This document shows positions 16,923 through 25,745 of a stretch of 55,782 nt of DNA, in pieces. The DNA is from an uncultured Alphaproteobacteria bacterium (GTDB lineage: Bacteria > Pseudomonadota > Alphaproteobacteria > Methylaequorales > Methylaequoraceae): positions 1 through 55,782 of the forward strand of contig CACACI010000007.1 in assembly GCA_902530985.1 (NCBI GenBank). The letters run 5' to 3'. Position 1 is the first letter of the stretch; every line of letters starts with the position of its first letter. Under the pieces are notes generated by a model. The model saw only the letters and a list, made by a program, of their open reading frames with translations. It made no database searches and was not told where the DNA came from. The translations under genes and the position numbers were made by a program.

Positions 16923-19900
16923 TTACATTCTTATGTTAACAATAGCTTGTGTAGTTGCAGCTGTTGTTTCAATTGATTTAGCATTTGCCTGGAAGTTTCT
17001 TTGAGCAGTAATTAGGTTCACAAGCTCCTCCGTAATGTCAACATTCGATCTTTCTAGTGAACCAGATAGAACTGTTCCAAAACCCTCAGCACCTGCTTCA
17101 CCAACCGTTGCTGTTCCAGAAACTGCTGTTTCAACATAAGTTGCGTTACCAATTTGTTTTAAACCGTTTTGGTTGTTAAAGTTTGCAAGAACAATTTTTC
17201 CAAGTGGATTATTCTGTCCATTGGTATAGTTAGCTCTAACTGTTCCAGATGCATCAACTTCCAAACCATCTAATCGTCCAGATGTAAAACCATCCTGATT
17301 AACTGTTGATACGAAGAATGGTTGTGCTAACTGAGTTGACTTCGTAAAGTCAATATCTAGATCAATACTAAATCCAGCTTCTTGCTTTTCGTAATGAACA
17401 CCTTGCTTTGGACTAACAATTCGACCAGATTTATCAAACGTTAATTCACCCTCATCTATATACAAAGGATAATATCCATCAACTAAGTTGGCTGGTGGCG
17501 TAGTAACTTTGTTACCAGCAGCATCAACATAAAGAGCTAAACCTTCACTGTTAGTTGCTTGGGTTAAGTTATAAATTTGCGGAACTGATCCAACACCTAA
17601 GTCAACATTGTCAAGACCAAATTTAGAGGCTCCTCTAACTTTAATTGTAGAATCTCTTCCTGTTGTACCATTTGTAAATGTGAATTTATTAGTAGCGGAA
17701 TCATATTTCACTGTGATACCACCGCCAACTGTTCCTGATGTATCTTCAATCTGATTAATTCTTTGTTGAAGTGCTTCAGCTAATGTTGTGCCAACATAAA
17801 ATCCTTGAGGTATTTCAATAATACCCGCCACACCATTAACAGAAACGTTAAATATATTCTCATTATTTTGGTTAGATAATCTAAAGACTTGAGTTAGATC
17901 CTCAGTTGCAGAAGAACCAAGAGCTTGTGCAGGCTGAGCTGCCAAACCTTTTGCTGCCGTTTTTAGGGCATTTGTCTTAGTTTTACCAATACCGAGTAAG
18001 TTATTATCTCCAGAGAAGAAATCAGTAGTATCAGTGATAGATCCGTCAGTTGTAGATAATGCATATCTTCCTACTTGAATATCTGATGCAGTTTGATTAG
18101 TTGTAACTCCTAGTGCCCCATTTGCAGCAATAGTTTCACCTGTAGTTCCACTACTAAATTCAAAAGCTTTTAATTCACTATTATAACCGACTTTCACTCC
18201 AAATCTTTTATCATTTAGCTGAATTTCAGCTCCATCAGCTACAAAAGTTGCTGCAGAGAACTTTTCACCACCTCTTATCAGAGTGGTTGAAGTGTCATCT
18301 GCAGTTGGAATACCTAAATTATTTGTAGCAGTGGCTGTTGAAGAACCATAAAGTTTAAAACTATTAAAGTTACTGTTTGTTCCTGTACCAATTAAGTTTC
18401 TGTCAACTTCAAATTGTAACCTTTGATTTAAAACATCATAAGTTACTTCAATTGGTGGATTTTTTTCGTCAACCCAATGCATTTGCGGTGTTACCTTATC
18501 GGTGGCACTACCATCACCATTTAAATGGTTATCTCTTGTGCCCGCACTTGCGTTATCTCCAATACCAATCAGATCAAATGTATCTAGAGCCGAACCACCT
18601 GTAGTCTTACCAGTTTTAAGAATGAATTGTTCTGTAAAACCATCAAGAATATGTTTGCCCGAATTTCCAGCAACCATTTGTCTATCTGTATAAGAATGCT
18701 TATTTGATGTTCCAATTTCTCTCATTACTAATTGTTTGTTACTAAAATTAACATCTGCGCCTTTATATACAGCTGATGGATCTGCCCCTTCAAAGAAAGC
18801 TTCAACTGAAGTAGATACAGTACTGTAGATATTTGCATCATTACCACTAGTAAAATCAATACTAAAATCAGAATCAGGTAAATTCATTCCAGCTGTACTA
18901 CACTCGATGTAATACTGAGCTGCTGAACTTACGGTTTCTGAACCAACACTGGTTACAGTAAATTCTCTTCCATTAATAAATTCTCCATTTGTTGTATCGG
19001 TTGTATTAGCATAAAATTGTCCAATTAATCGAACTTTCGAGTTAGCTGCTATTCCGTTTGAAGCTGGGTTAGTTGTCCCAAAATGGAATCTTATAGTATT
19101 CTCTGATTGATCATAGAAAACAGCTTTTCCTGCATTTACGGATGCTCCACCGGGATTAATAGCCATTTCAGTTTTTTTATCATAAACATGAACTTGAGGG
19201 CTTTTACCAAAATATGAATAAGTTAAATACTGATTAGTTGCTGTAAAACTTGAAGCTGCTGTAGCATGGGTTGAAGAATTTCTTTGAAATTCAAATGCTT
19301 GACTTTGTTCTAGCATTGTAGACATTTCTTTGCCAGTTGCTCTATAAAATAATTGACTGGATATCCCTAAGGCTGATGCTTTTGCTGTATCAACTACTCC
19401 ACCTGCTGAGGCTCCAGTTTGTTTTGACACTGCGTATGTATTCAAAGAATCATTAAGTCTTGCCTGTGTGTGAGCAAGAAACTGATCTCTAGTAAAATCT
19501 GGAGATGCACCTGTTAATACGATGCCTTCTTTAGTTGAAACATATGAATCTGCTAGTAAATCAACAGAAATAGGAGTTGTTAAACCTGTTGAAGTTCCAT
19601 CAGCATTTAATTTTTGAAGATCTATTGTCAAAGTATCGTCAACGTTTTGAACAATTTGAATTTTTTTATCATCACCATATGCAGCATTAGTAGACCTTTG
19701 TATTTCAGCTGCTAATTGTGCCGCGTTGTAAGAACCTGGTCTAATATCAATATTTACTGGTTGGTCACTTCCATCAACATTAATTGTCATGAAATTTTTT
19801 CCCCAGTAAGTTTGAGAACTTGTGTCACCACTTTCTCTCGTTGCATTAAATTGTAATGGATCAGTAACAACTGTAACGGTTTTATCACCTTCTTCACCAA

Positions 19901-20828
19901 AATCAAAGGCGCTTGATTCACCAGTTATTTTTGCTGGAGTAGAATCAACCAAGGTTTTAAGATCATCTTGTTTGTATAGCGCTGACCCTTTACCTTCTAA
20001 GAAGTAGTTATCATCAGGAACCTTAGTAGTCTGTTGACCAAATCTATCAATAAAGATTGGCTGCTTCGTATCATTTACAGCTTTAACAAGATCTGGATCA
20101 ATTACAGTATCGTTAATCACTAATCTTGTATCATACTTATTTGTTGGATCGCTAGCAGATGCAGCTTGAGTTCTTATGAAGAAAATAGTTGCAATTGTTG
20201 GATTACCTAAATCATCAAATATTGTAATTGATGTTGAATTGTTATATGTTGTTGGATCATTTGGATTAAAAACATAACCACTCGCAAATTGTGCATTATC
20301 TGTAATAACATCACTGGTTGCCGATACGTTAACACCAAGCTCAATGGCTGTTGTTGCCTTTGGAGTTCCAGATGTCACTGGGAGTTGGAGAGGTATTGCA
20401 CTTGTTAAATCTTTTGCTGTTACAGAACCGTCAGCATTCACTGGGAATGTAAGAAGGAACTGTCCAGAAGAGTCAGTAACATATCTATCGTTGTTAACGT
20501 TAAAAGATCCGTTACGAGTATAAACTGTTTGTCCAGAAGTTAAAGAAGGCTTAAGTGAGAAGAAACCTTGCCCTGAAATCGCCATGTCAAGAACGTTCAG
20601 AGATGAAGTAATGTTACCCTGAGTAAACTGCTGCTTTACACTTTTAAGAATTGTACCAGAACCAATTGATGATGATGCATTCTGTAATGGTGATGTTGCA
20701 AAAATATCACCAAATTCTGCTCTTGATCTCTTAAAACCGGTCGTATTTACGTTTGCGATATTATTCGACGTTGCCGAAATATCTGATTGTGCTCCATTAA
20801 GTCCGGTTAGTGCTGTATAAAATGACAT
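16923..20828 (-). CDS. flgE: Flagellar hook protein FlgE, unusually large
   Basis: A 1301-residue hook protein; family members are more often 400-900 residues. The N-terminus MSFYTALTGLNGAQSDISAT with NNIANVNTTGFKRSRAEFGD, the LDMAISGQGFF segment near residue 80 and the C-terminal VDITEELVNLITAQRNFQAN are conserved. The extra length is an Asp/Thr/Ser-rich middle with almost no cysteine (one is visible, in IECSTAGMN), as expected for surface-exposed hook domains. A strong ribosome site (AGGAG) precedes the ATG. The gene looks less AT-rich than its neighbours, consistent with high expression. It lies 23 bases after flgD. Confidence 0.95.
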   Translation of the reverse strand: MSFYTALTGLNGAQSDISATSNNIANVNTTGFKRSRAEFGDIFATSPLQNASSSIGSGTILKSVKQQFTQGNITSSLNVLDMAISGQGFFSLKPSLTSGQTVYTRNGSFNVNNDRYVTDSSGQFLLTFPVNADGSVTAKDLTSAIPLQLPVTSGTPKATTAIELGVNVSATSDVITDNAQFASGYVFNPNDPTTYNNSTSITIFDDLGNPTIATIFFIRTQAASASDPTNKYDTRLVINDTVIDPDLVKAVNDTKQPIFIDRFGQQTTKVPDDNYFLEGKGSALYKQDDLKTLVDSTPAKITGESSAFDFGEEGDKTVTVVTDPLQFNATRESGDTSSQTYWGKNFMTINVDGSDQPVNIDIRPGSYNAAQLAAEIQRSTNAAYGDDKKIQIVQNVDDTLTIDLQKLNADGTSTGLTTPISVDLLADSYVSTKEGIVLTGASPDFTRDQFLAHTQARLNDSLNTYAVSKQTGASAGGVVDTAKASALGISSQLFYRATGKEMSTMLEQSQAFEFQRNSSTHATAASSFTATNQYLTYSYFGKSPQVHVYDKKTEMAINPGGASVNAGKAVFYDQSENTIRFHFGTTNPASNGIAANSKVRLIGQFYANTTDTTNGEFINGREFTVTSVGSETVSSAAQYYIECSTAGMNLPDSDFSIDFTSGNDANIYSTVSTSVEAFFEGADPSAVYKGADVNFSNKQLVMREIGTSNKHSYTDRQMVAGNSGKHILDGFTEQFILKTGKTTGGSALDTFDLIGIGDNASAGTRDNHLNGDGSATDKVTPQMHWVDEKNPPIEVTYDVLNQRLQFEVDRNLIGTGTNSNFNSFKLYGSSTATATNNLGIPTADDTSTTLIRGGEKFSAATFVADGAEIQLNDKRFGVKVGYNSELKAFEFSSGTTGETIAANGALGVTTNQTASDIQVGRYALSTTDGSITDTTDFFSGDNNLLGIGKTKTNALKTAAKGLAAQPAQALGSSATEDLTQVFRLSNQNNENIFNVSVNGVAGIIEIPQGFYVGTTLAEALQQRINQIEDTSGTVGGGITVKYDSATNKFTFTNGTTGRDSTIKVRGASKFGLDNVDLGVGSVPQIYNLTQATNSEGLALYVDAAGNKVTTPPANLVDGYYPLYIDEGELTFDKSGRIVSPKQGVHYEKQEAGFSIDLDIDFTKSTQLAQPFFVSTVNQDGFTSGRLDGLEVDASGTVRANYTNGQNNPLGKIVLANFNNQNGLKQIGNATYVETAVSGTATVGEAGAEGFGTVLSGSLERSNVDITEELVNLITAQRNFQANAKSIETTAATTQAIVNIRM

Positions 20829-20851
20829 GTTTTTTCTCCTCTGTTATTATT

Positions 20852-21556
20852 TTAGTTATTTGATTTAAATTTTATTGCTTCAGAAGCTGAGATTTCTCCA
20901 TAATCTTTTGTTTCTAAAATCACATCTTCACTGTTTTTAGGTGCAGATGCTGCAATAACTTTGTTATAAACTGCTGTATTTAATCCGTCTGATCCTTCAG
21001 CATTTCCTGAGTAAGCTTGTATAGTTAATTTTGTTTTATTTTTTTTAATTTCATCTGGAATGTCTGACCAAATAAAACCCACAAGACCTTTATCTTGAGA
21101 TCCTAAATTCATTGAATGAACTATTTCTCCACTTGGATTGGTAAAAGTTAAACCGACATCATTTGAGAAAACTGGAAGATCAATAACCCCATGAATTTCA
21201 CCATTATCGTCTGGACTAGCCACTTGACCGGGTACAAGTACTGAATGACCAAGAAATTGGGCTGCAGTAGCAACTCTATTAGGTTCCAGTTTTGAACCAA
21301 GGCTAGTTAGATTGTTATTAATTTCTGTGATTCCTGTAACTGTTGAAAATTGTGCCATCTGAGCAATAAAGTCACCATTGTCCATTGGTGCAAAAGGGTC
21401 TTGATTTTGTAATTGAGTTGTCATCAATTTCAAAAAATCTTCTTGACCTAATGAAGTTTTTTTACCACTTTTGGCGACATCTTCTTGAGTTTTTACTCCA
21501 AGTTTATTTAAGATATTATTTAAAGATTGTTCTGATGTTTTTGAAATATCTGCCAT
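20852..21556 (-). CDS. flgD: Flagellar hook-capping protein FlgD
   Basis: A 234-residue scaffold needed for hook assembly. The conserved N-terminal segment LGQEDFLKLMTTQLQNQDPF followed by PMDNGDFIAQMAQFSTVTGI (about residues 41-80) is diagnostic, and the C-terminal beta-rich part holds the FLGHSVLVPG stretch. It is encoded between flgC and flgE, the classical position. Confidence 0.95.
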   Translation of the reverse strand: MADISKTSEQSLNNILNKLGVKTQEDVAKSGKKTSLGQEDFLKLMTTQLQNQDPFAPMDNGDFIAQMAQFSTVTGITEINNNLTSLGSKLEPNRVATAAQFLGHSVLVPGQVASPDDNGEIHGVIDLPVFSNDVGLTFTNPSGEIVHSMNLGSQDKGLVGFIWSDIPDEIKKNKTKLTIQAYSGNAEGSDGLNTAVYNKVIAASAPKNSEDVILETKDYGEISASEAIKFKSNN

Positions 21557-21569
21557 TTTTACTCCTTAA

Positions 21570-21983
21570 TTACTTTCCTAAACTTGCAGTTTTGAGCATT
21601 AATGCTCTAACAGTTGATATTACTTCTACATTGTTTTGATATTGTCGAGATGCTTCAAGCATATCAACATATTCTTCTTCAATATTTACTGGTGCCCTGT
21701 AGATAAAGCCATCTTGATCAGCCATTGGATGACCTGGTTTAAATTCTTTAATAGGATCAACATCCATTTTTTTGACCGTAACAGCATCAACGGTTGAAAT
21801 GCCTCTTTTTCTTATCAAATCAAAGTATTTTGTTTCAAAAATTGGTTTAACTGGTCTATATGCATCCGCAGGGCTTGATGCTATATTATCAGCGTTAGCT
21901 AAATTACTTGCAGTTGCATTCAATCTTACTAATTGTGCTCCCATTGCTCGTTGAGCTATATGATAAATATTTTTAATGTCCAT
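21570..21983 (-). CDS. flgC: Flagellar proximal rod protein FlgC
   Basis: A 137-residue axial protein with the N-terminal motif RLNATASNLANADNIASSPADAY and the C-terminal helix EYVDMLEASRQYQNNVEVISTVR. Length and ends match FlgC. Its start codon overlaps the flgB stop by one base, so the pair is coupled. Confidence 0.95.
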   Translation of the reverse strand: MDIKNIYHIAQRAMGAQLVRLNATASNLANADNIASSPADAYRPVKPIFETKYFDLIRKRGISTVDAVTVKKMDVDPIKEFKPGHPMADQDGFIYRAPVNIEEEYVDMLEASRQYQNNVEVISTVRALMLKTASLGK

Positions 21984-22372
21984 TATTCACCTCTAATTGC
22001 ACCCATTAAACCTTTAACTTTTGAATTAATAAAATCCAATGTAGTTTGGTATCTAATCGCATTTTCTGCAAATTCCATTTGTTCTACTGCTAGTTCCACG
22101 GTATTGCCATCAACAGAAGGGTTGACAGATTGTCTGTATTGTACTTTGCCAGGAAGGTTCTTTGAAACTAGGGCAATATGCTGCGAATTAGAGGTATTTA
22201 GTGGACCCACATTAAGTGATCTTGCTAATTCAACTTCAAAGTCTACGTCTCTAGCCTTGTAATTCGGTGTAGCGGCGTTGGCAATATTAGATGCAAGGAT
22301 TTCTTGTTTTTGATTCCTTACTCTTAATGCATTGCTCAATACATTTAATTGTTGTTTAATATTATCTACCAT
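21983..22372 (-). CDS. flgB: Flagellar proximal rod protein FlgB
   Basis: A 129-residue rod protein with QEILASNIANAATPNYKARDVDF near residue 22 and the terminal EQMEFAENAIRYQTTLDFI helix typical of FlgB. It is the first gene of flgBCDEF and is preceded by a sigma-54 promoter at 22406-22421. The predicted transcript start near 22395 gives a leader of about 23 bases without a clear Shine-Dalgarno sequence. Confidence 0.95.
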   Translation of the reverse strand: MVDNIKQQLNVLSNALRVRNQKQEILASNIANAATPNYKARDVDFEVELARSLNVGPLNTSNSQHIALVSKNLPGKVQYRQSVNPSVDGNTVELAVEQMEFAENAIRYQTTLDFINSKVKGLMGAIRGE

Positions 22373-22405
22373 TTAATTAATTTTTAATAATTTTGGTTTA
22401 GAATT

Positions 22406-22421
22406 TGCAAATTAAGTGCCA
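22406..22421 (-). promoter_or_regulatory. Sigma-54 promoter of flgBCDEF
   Basis: Read on the minus strand the site is TGGCACTTAATTTGCA: a perfect -24 element TGGCAC and -12 element TTGCA with the required GG-N10-GC spacing. It points into flgB, whose start codon is 34 bases away. This is established sigma-54 (RpoN) architecture; use in vivo is inferred. Confidence 0.85.
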
Positions 22422-22440
22422 AAAGAAAGGTAAAATAATT

Positions 22441-23532
22441 ATGAATGAAAAAAATGCATTTAATTCTGACTTAGATCCTGAAGTTATAAAGATTAGAGAC
22501 AAGATTATAAGTAAGATCGGAGATAAACCGCTTGATGAAGTAAATTCTATTATTAAAAAATTATTAAATGAGAGTATGGATGAGGTTACAAGACTTGGAG
22601 CACTTGCAGCGAGATTAAAAATTATAAGGTCTAAGATCGATTTGTTGTATGAAAGAAAAGTAGACATTAAACCACAAGTAAAAAAAGCACCTGTAAACAC
22701 TAAAAAAGAAGAAAGTAAGACTGAATCTCTCGAAGAAAAATGGGTGAGGGTGAAAATGCTTGAGGCCTCAGATGTTAATGGCAAGCAAATTGATAAGGGC
22801 GTAATTCTGGATGTAAAAGAGGAAGATAGTAAAAAGCTTTTAGATACAAAAAAGGCTGAAATAGTTGAAGAAAAAACTGAAGGAGCCACACCTATTCAAA
22901 AAAGTGAAAAAATTCAGACAAAAGAAGATCAAAAAGAAGATAAAAAAGAAGAACAAAAGGAACATCAAAAAGAAGAACAAAAGGAACATCAAAAAGAAGA
23001 ACAAAAGGAACAAAAAAAAGAAGAACAAAAGGAACAAAAAAAAGAAGAACAAAAGGAACAACAAAAAGAAGATCAAAAAGAAAGTGAGAACAAAAAAGAA
23101 GAAAAAGTTATAAAAAATGATGATAAAGACAAAAGGGATGAAGAAAAAGAATCAGTTCCAGAGAAAAAAACAGATATTAAAGAAGAAGATTCTAAACCAA
23201 AAAACTTATTAGAAAAACATGAGGATGCAGTTTCAGATGATGATAGTGTTGAAGATTCCTCAAATGATAATAAAAGTGTTAAATCAGACGATGTAAAAAA
23301 AGAAGAAGTAAGTAAATCTGAAGAAAACTCGAGTGAAGGTAAGGTAGATGAGAAAGATGATGTTAAGGATTCAGCCAATGTGTCTGTAAAAAAATCTGAA
23401 CCATTACCAAATACAGATAACGAAGATAAATCTGAAAATAAAGATAAAAGTCAGGAAAGTTCAAGCGCTGAAAATACTGAGGAAAATAACAAAGATACAG
23501 AGAATGATAGTTCAGTCAAAGAAGAAAAATAA
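22441..23532 (+). CDS. Unknown acidic/lysine-rich repeat protein in the flagellar locus
   Basis: A 363-residue protein I do not recognise. Residues 1-70 look globular and helical (DEVNSIIKKLLNESMDEVTR, then LGALAARLKIIRSKIDLLY). From about residue 85 the composition is almost only Lys, Glu, Asp, Gln and Ser, including five tandem copies of an eight-residue EEQKE(H/Q)(Q/K)K unit, then a Ser/Asp/Glu tail predicted to be disordered. No signal peptide or membrane segment. The ATG at 22441 fits an AGAAAGG site better than the upstream ATG at 22405. It is divergent from flgB. A structural or chaperone role in flagella is only a guess. Confidence 0.7.
   Translation: MNEKNAFNSDLDPEVIKIRDKIISKIGDKPLDEVNSIIKKLLNESMDEVTRLGALAARLKIIRSKIDLLYERKVDIKPQVKKAPVNTKKEESKTESLEEKWVRVKMLEASDVNGKQIDKGVILDVKEEDSKKLLDTKKAEIVEEKTEGATPIQKSEKIQTKEDQKEDKKEEQKEHQKEEQKEHQKEEQKEQKKEEQKEQKKEEQKEQQKEDQKESENKKEEKVIKNDDKDKRDEEKESVPEKKTDIKEEDSKPKNLLEKHEDAVSDDDSVEDSSNDNKSVKSDDVKKEEVSKSEENSSEGKVDEKDDVKDSANVSVKKSEPLPNTDNEDKSENKDKSQESSSAENTEENNKDTENDSSVKEEK
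22948..23067 (+). repeat. Five tandem 24-bp units encoding EEQKE(H/Q)(Q/K)K
   Basis: Units start at 22948, 22972, 22996, 23020 and 23044. Encoded octapeptides are EEQKEHQK (twice), EEQKEQKK (twice) and EEQKEQQK. The unit is a multiple of three, so copy-number change would alter protein length without a frameshift. Imperfect flanking units (for example EDQKES) follow. Confidence 0.9.
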
Positions 23533-23549
23533 AATGAACCCTAATTTTC

Positions 23550-23575
23550 TTAAATTAAATAGGGATTTAATTTAA
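23550..23575. repeat. Perfect AT-only inverted repeat (11-bp arms, AGGG loop)
   Basis: TTAAATTAAAT, loop AGGG, then ATTTAATTTAA, located between the acidic repeat gene and the small lipoprotein gene. It could form a hairpin followed by an A/T tract and act as a weak terminator, or be a protein-binding site. Which one cannot be told from sequence. Confidence 0.6.
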
Positions 23576-23591
23576 AAATTTTAACTATTAT

Positions 23592-23933
23592 ATGATAAGA
23601 AATATATTAATTTTACTTTCATTTATTATATTTTCTTCATGTGAGGATATTTTTTTGAGATTTAAATATGAAACATTTGAATGTAAAAAAAATAATTTTA
23701 AATTAGATAAGATTTCAATTAAAGACGATTCTGTGGGATCATCAGCAGACGTGCAGTTTGGAGATATATATTATTCTATAAAGATTGTAGAAAATGATAA
23801 AAAATACACTGTTTTAAAAAACAATGATTTGGATATAGAAATAACTATTCACAAGATTAATGAAAGGGTTGATGTTAGATTAAAAAATAACGTAACTAGA
23901 CTATCTTGTAAGAAAAATACATTTAAAATGTAA
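23592..23933 (+). CDS. Small putative lipoprotein, unknown function
   Basis: A 113-residue protein starting MIRNILILLSFIIFSSCEDIF: a signal peptide with lipobox FSSC (Cys17). The rest is short, charged and contains two further cysteines (near residues 36 and 108) that could form a disulfide. No family recognised. It lies in the flagellar locus on the plus strand, convergent with the DUF2802-like gene with one base between the stops. Confidence 0.65.
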   Translation: MIRNILILLSFIIFSSCEDIFLRFKYETFECKKNNFKLDKISIKDDSVGSSADVQFGDIYYSIKIVENDKKYTVLKNNDLDIEITIHKINERVDVRLKNNVTRLSCKKNTFKM

Positions 23934-23934
23934 T

Positions 23935-24360
23935 TCAAACTTTTCCATGATATTTAAGTATTGGTTCTATCTCTTCGTTACTTAGACCTGTTGAGGAGGA
24001 AATTTCCTCAAGACTGCGGCCTTGATTAGCCATTTGAATTGCTGTTGTAATATTTGAATCACCTTGATTTGAATCTGCTAATCTGGAAATTTCTAAATCT
24101 AATTTCTCGAGTGTGTATTTGTAATCTTGGAGAGTTTTTTTTTGTTCTGACAAATTCAATTCTAGAGATCTGAATTCTTCAATAAGGTCCTTTATAGCTC
24201 TTTCTAATATACTTATTTTTTTTGCATTACCACTATTCCTAGAATAATCTATGAAATAACCTGCAATTACAACTAAAACAAAAAAAATTGTAATTAAAAT
24301 AATAATTGAAGATGTATGAGCTAAAGGGTCTTTTTCAATGTAATCGTTAAGAAAATTCAT
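23935..24360 (-). CDS. Membrane-anchored coiled-coil protein, DUF2802-like C-terminus
   Basis: A 141-residue protein with one transmembrane helix (residues 18-37), a coiled coil (about 48-95) and a C-terminal helix-turn-helix-like segment AIQMANQGRSLEEISSSTGLSNEEIEPIL. That tail resembles the DUF2802/DUF6115 domains of small proteins encoded near flagellar and chemotaxis genes. Function unknown. It is the last gene of the minus-strand run that starts at flgP. Confidence 0.6.
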   Translation of the reverse strand: MNFLNDYIEKDPLAHTSSIIILITIFFVLVVIAGYFIDYSRNSGNAKKISILERAIKDLIEEFRSLELNLSEQKKTLQDYKYTLEKLDLEISRLADSNQGDSNITTAIQMANQGRSLEEISSSTGLSNEEIEPILKYHGKV

Positions 24361-24397
24361 ATTCCTAGCTTATTATTAAATATCCAAGACAACAACT

Positions 24398-24676
24398 TTA
24401 TTTAAATTTTCTGTTATCAATAAAGTTTTTAAACTCAGTAAAAGTTTCTTTATTTAAATTATTATTCTTATCTAGGATTTTAATTGCATCTTCAAGTGAT
24501 TTGAGCTTTGCAAGAAAATCTTCATTATTTAACTCCAACTTTTCCTTATCAAGTTCATTTTTTAATGTTATGGAAACTTTTTGTAATTCGTCTTCAATAG
24601 AAGAAAGTTCATCAATATCTCGGGATTCCGATGCTTTTTTAAGTAGATTTAAAAATGAGTCTAGTTTATTTTCCAT
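24398..24676 (-). CDS. Small helical protein at the flgN position (candidate FlgN-like chaperone)
   Basis: A 92-residue, almost entirely helical, highly charged protein. Sequence alone does not identify it. It directly follows the FlgM-like and FlgA genes, the place where flgN, the chaperone of the hook-filament junction proteins, stands in enterobacteria and vibrios. FlgN is usually longer, about 140 residues, so this could be a reduced version or an unrelated protein. Confidence 0.45.
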   Translation of the reverse strand: MENKLDSFLNLLKKASESRDIDELSSIEDELQKVSITLKNELDKEKLELNNEDFLAKLKSLEDAIKILDKNNNLNKETFTEFKNFIDNRKFK

Positions 24677-24690
24677 TAATTAATGGGAGC

Positions 24691-25002
24691 TTACTTCATT
24701 TCCTTATAAGCATCAAAGAGAGCATCAGCAACCTTTGATAAATCTAGCGGGTAATTACCGTTTTTAATTGCTTCTTTGATTCGCGATGTTGAAATCTTAT
24801 CTATAGGTGGTTCCTTGGACATACTCTTGATTTTCTCCTTAGTTATGAACTGCGAAACCTTTCCATCATAAGCATCAATTTTAGGTTTAGTAGGATTATC
24901 GACTTTTTGAACTTTAGTTTTAGTTTGATTAGCGTTGTCAATAGCCTTCTTTGCGCTAGAAACGCTTGCATTTAAAGTTTTATTTTTTATTTGGTCTATC
25001 AT
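24691..25002 (-). CDS. flgM: FlgM-like anti-sigma-28 factor
   Basis: A 103-residue protein with a low-complexity N-terminal half, as expected for the disordered FlgM secretion segment. The C-terminal half, STSRIKEAIKNGNYPLDLSKVADALF, matches the FlgM sigma-binding helices (pattern: KIxxIKxAIxxGxYxxDxxxxAxxL). FlgM holds FliA inactive until the hook is finished and is then exported. FliA is encoded at 32123. The gene stands directly after flgA, as in flgAMN operons. Confidence 0.78.
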   Translation of the reverse strand: MIDQIKNKTLNASVSSAKKAIDNANQTKTKVQKVDNPTKPKIDAYDGKVSQFITKEKIKSMSKEPPIDKISTSRIKEAIKNGNYPLDLSKVADALFDAYKEMK

Positions 25003-25037
25003 TTTATTTAATCCTTACAAATTATAACGACTACTTT

Positions 25038-25745
25038 TTAATTTTGTTTAGTGTTTATTATAACTTTTTTTTGATTTTTTGCATATCCTACAATTATTTT
25101 CCCACTTTTTATGTTTTTAACTTTGATTTTTTCCATATAATTAGCATTATTCATAGCTAAACCTTCTTCTTTGATAGTTACAAAACTTCTATTATTAACA
25201 ATGGTAACTAGGGAATTTTTCTCAATAAGCCAATCATTTGTAAGGTTGGAATATCTCAATGCTTCTTTGGGTTTAATTTTCTTTTTTAATTTTTTACCAA
25301 TTATCTCTGATTTATCTGTGATAAATATGTTTGTAATACCTCTTTTTTTATTTATTGTCATTAAATCTTCCTCTGAGATTATTGTACCCTTATCTTTAAA
25401 ATTCTTTAAAGCAAAAACCTCAATAGATTTATCAAGTTTCTTAGCTTTTTTCTTACCACCAATTTTATTTCTTACAATAAATTGCCATGGATTTTCCCCA
25501 AAGCAATTAACTTTAATAAGTTTTGAATTGCCAGAAATATCATTTATTATCATTTTTGAAGAGTCACATTCTGGATATTTTAATTCATCTAAAATTGAAA
25601 TGTTAGCTTCCTTACCATTATTTTCGAGCCAACTTTCAACAATAGTTTTAAGTTGACTTCCGTTAATTGTTGATGCACTTAGATTATTTCCAAACAACAA
25701 TATCAATGAAAATTTAATTAAAATTTTTAAAAATTTAGTTTCCAT
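25038..25745 (-). CDS. flgA: Flagellar P-ring assembly chaperone FlgA
   Basis: A 235-residue exported protein with an N-terminal signal peptide (cleavage after about residue 24). The C-terminal half has the SAF-like fold: DKGTIISEEDLMTI, KPKEALRYSNLTNDWLIEKNSLVTIV and the end NIKSGKIIVGYAKNQKKV. Periplasmic FlgA helps FlgI form the P ring. The two cysteines near residues 60 and 81 probably make a disulfide. It overlaps the LysM gene by 11 bases. Confidence 0.85.
   Translation of the reverse strand: METKFLKILIKFSLILLFGNNLSASTINGSQLKTIVESWLENNGKEANISILDELKYPECDSSKMIINDISGNSKLIKVNCFGENPWQFIVRNKIGGKKKAKKLDKSIEVFALKNFKDKGTIISEEDLMTINKKRGITNIFITDKSEIIGKKLKKKIKPKEALRYSNLTNDWLIEKNSLVTIVNNRSFVTIKEEGLAMNNANYMEKIKVKNIKSGKIIVGYAKNQKKVIINTKQN

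Noticed and set aside
18485-18505. FliA-like -10 (TTATCGG, reverse of CCGATAA) inside flgE
   Set aside because: It lies within coding sequence, has no TAAA element at proper spacing and no gene start nearby.
22405-22440. Upstream ATG at 22405 for the acidic repeat protein
   Set aside because: It overlaps the flgB sigma-54 promoter and lacks a ribosome site; the ATG at 22441 has AGAAAGG in front.
22865-23113. Lys/Asn-rich plus-strand frame inside the repeat region, with matching Phe/Leu-rich minus-strand frames (22840-23076, 22398-22889, 23073-23378)
   Set aside because: They are shadows of the A-rich, Lys/Glu-coding gene at 22441-23532 and have no independent start signals or family resemblance.
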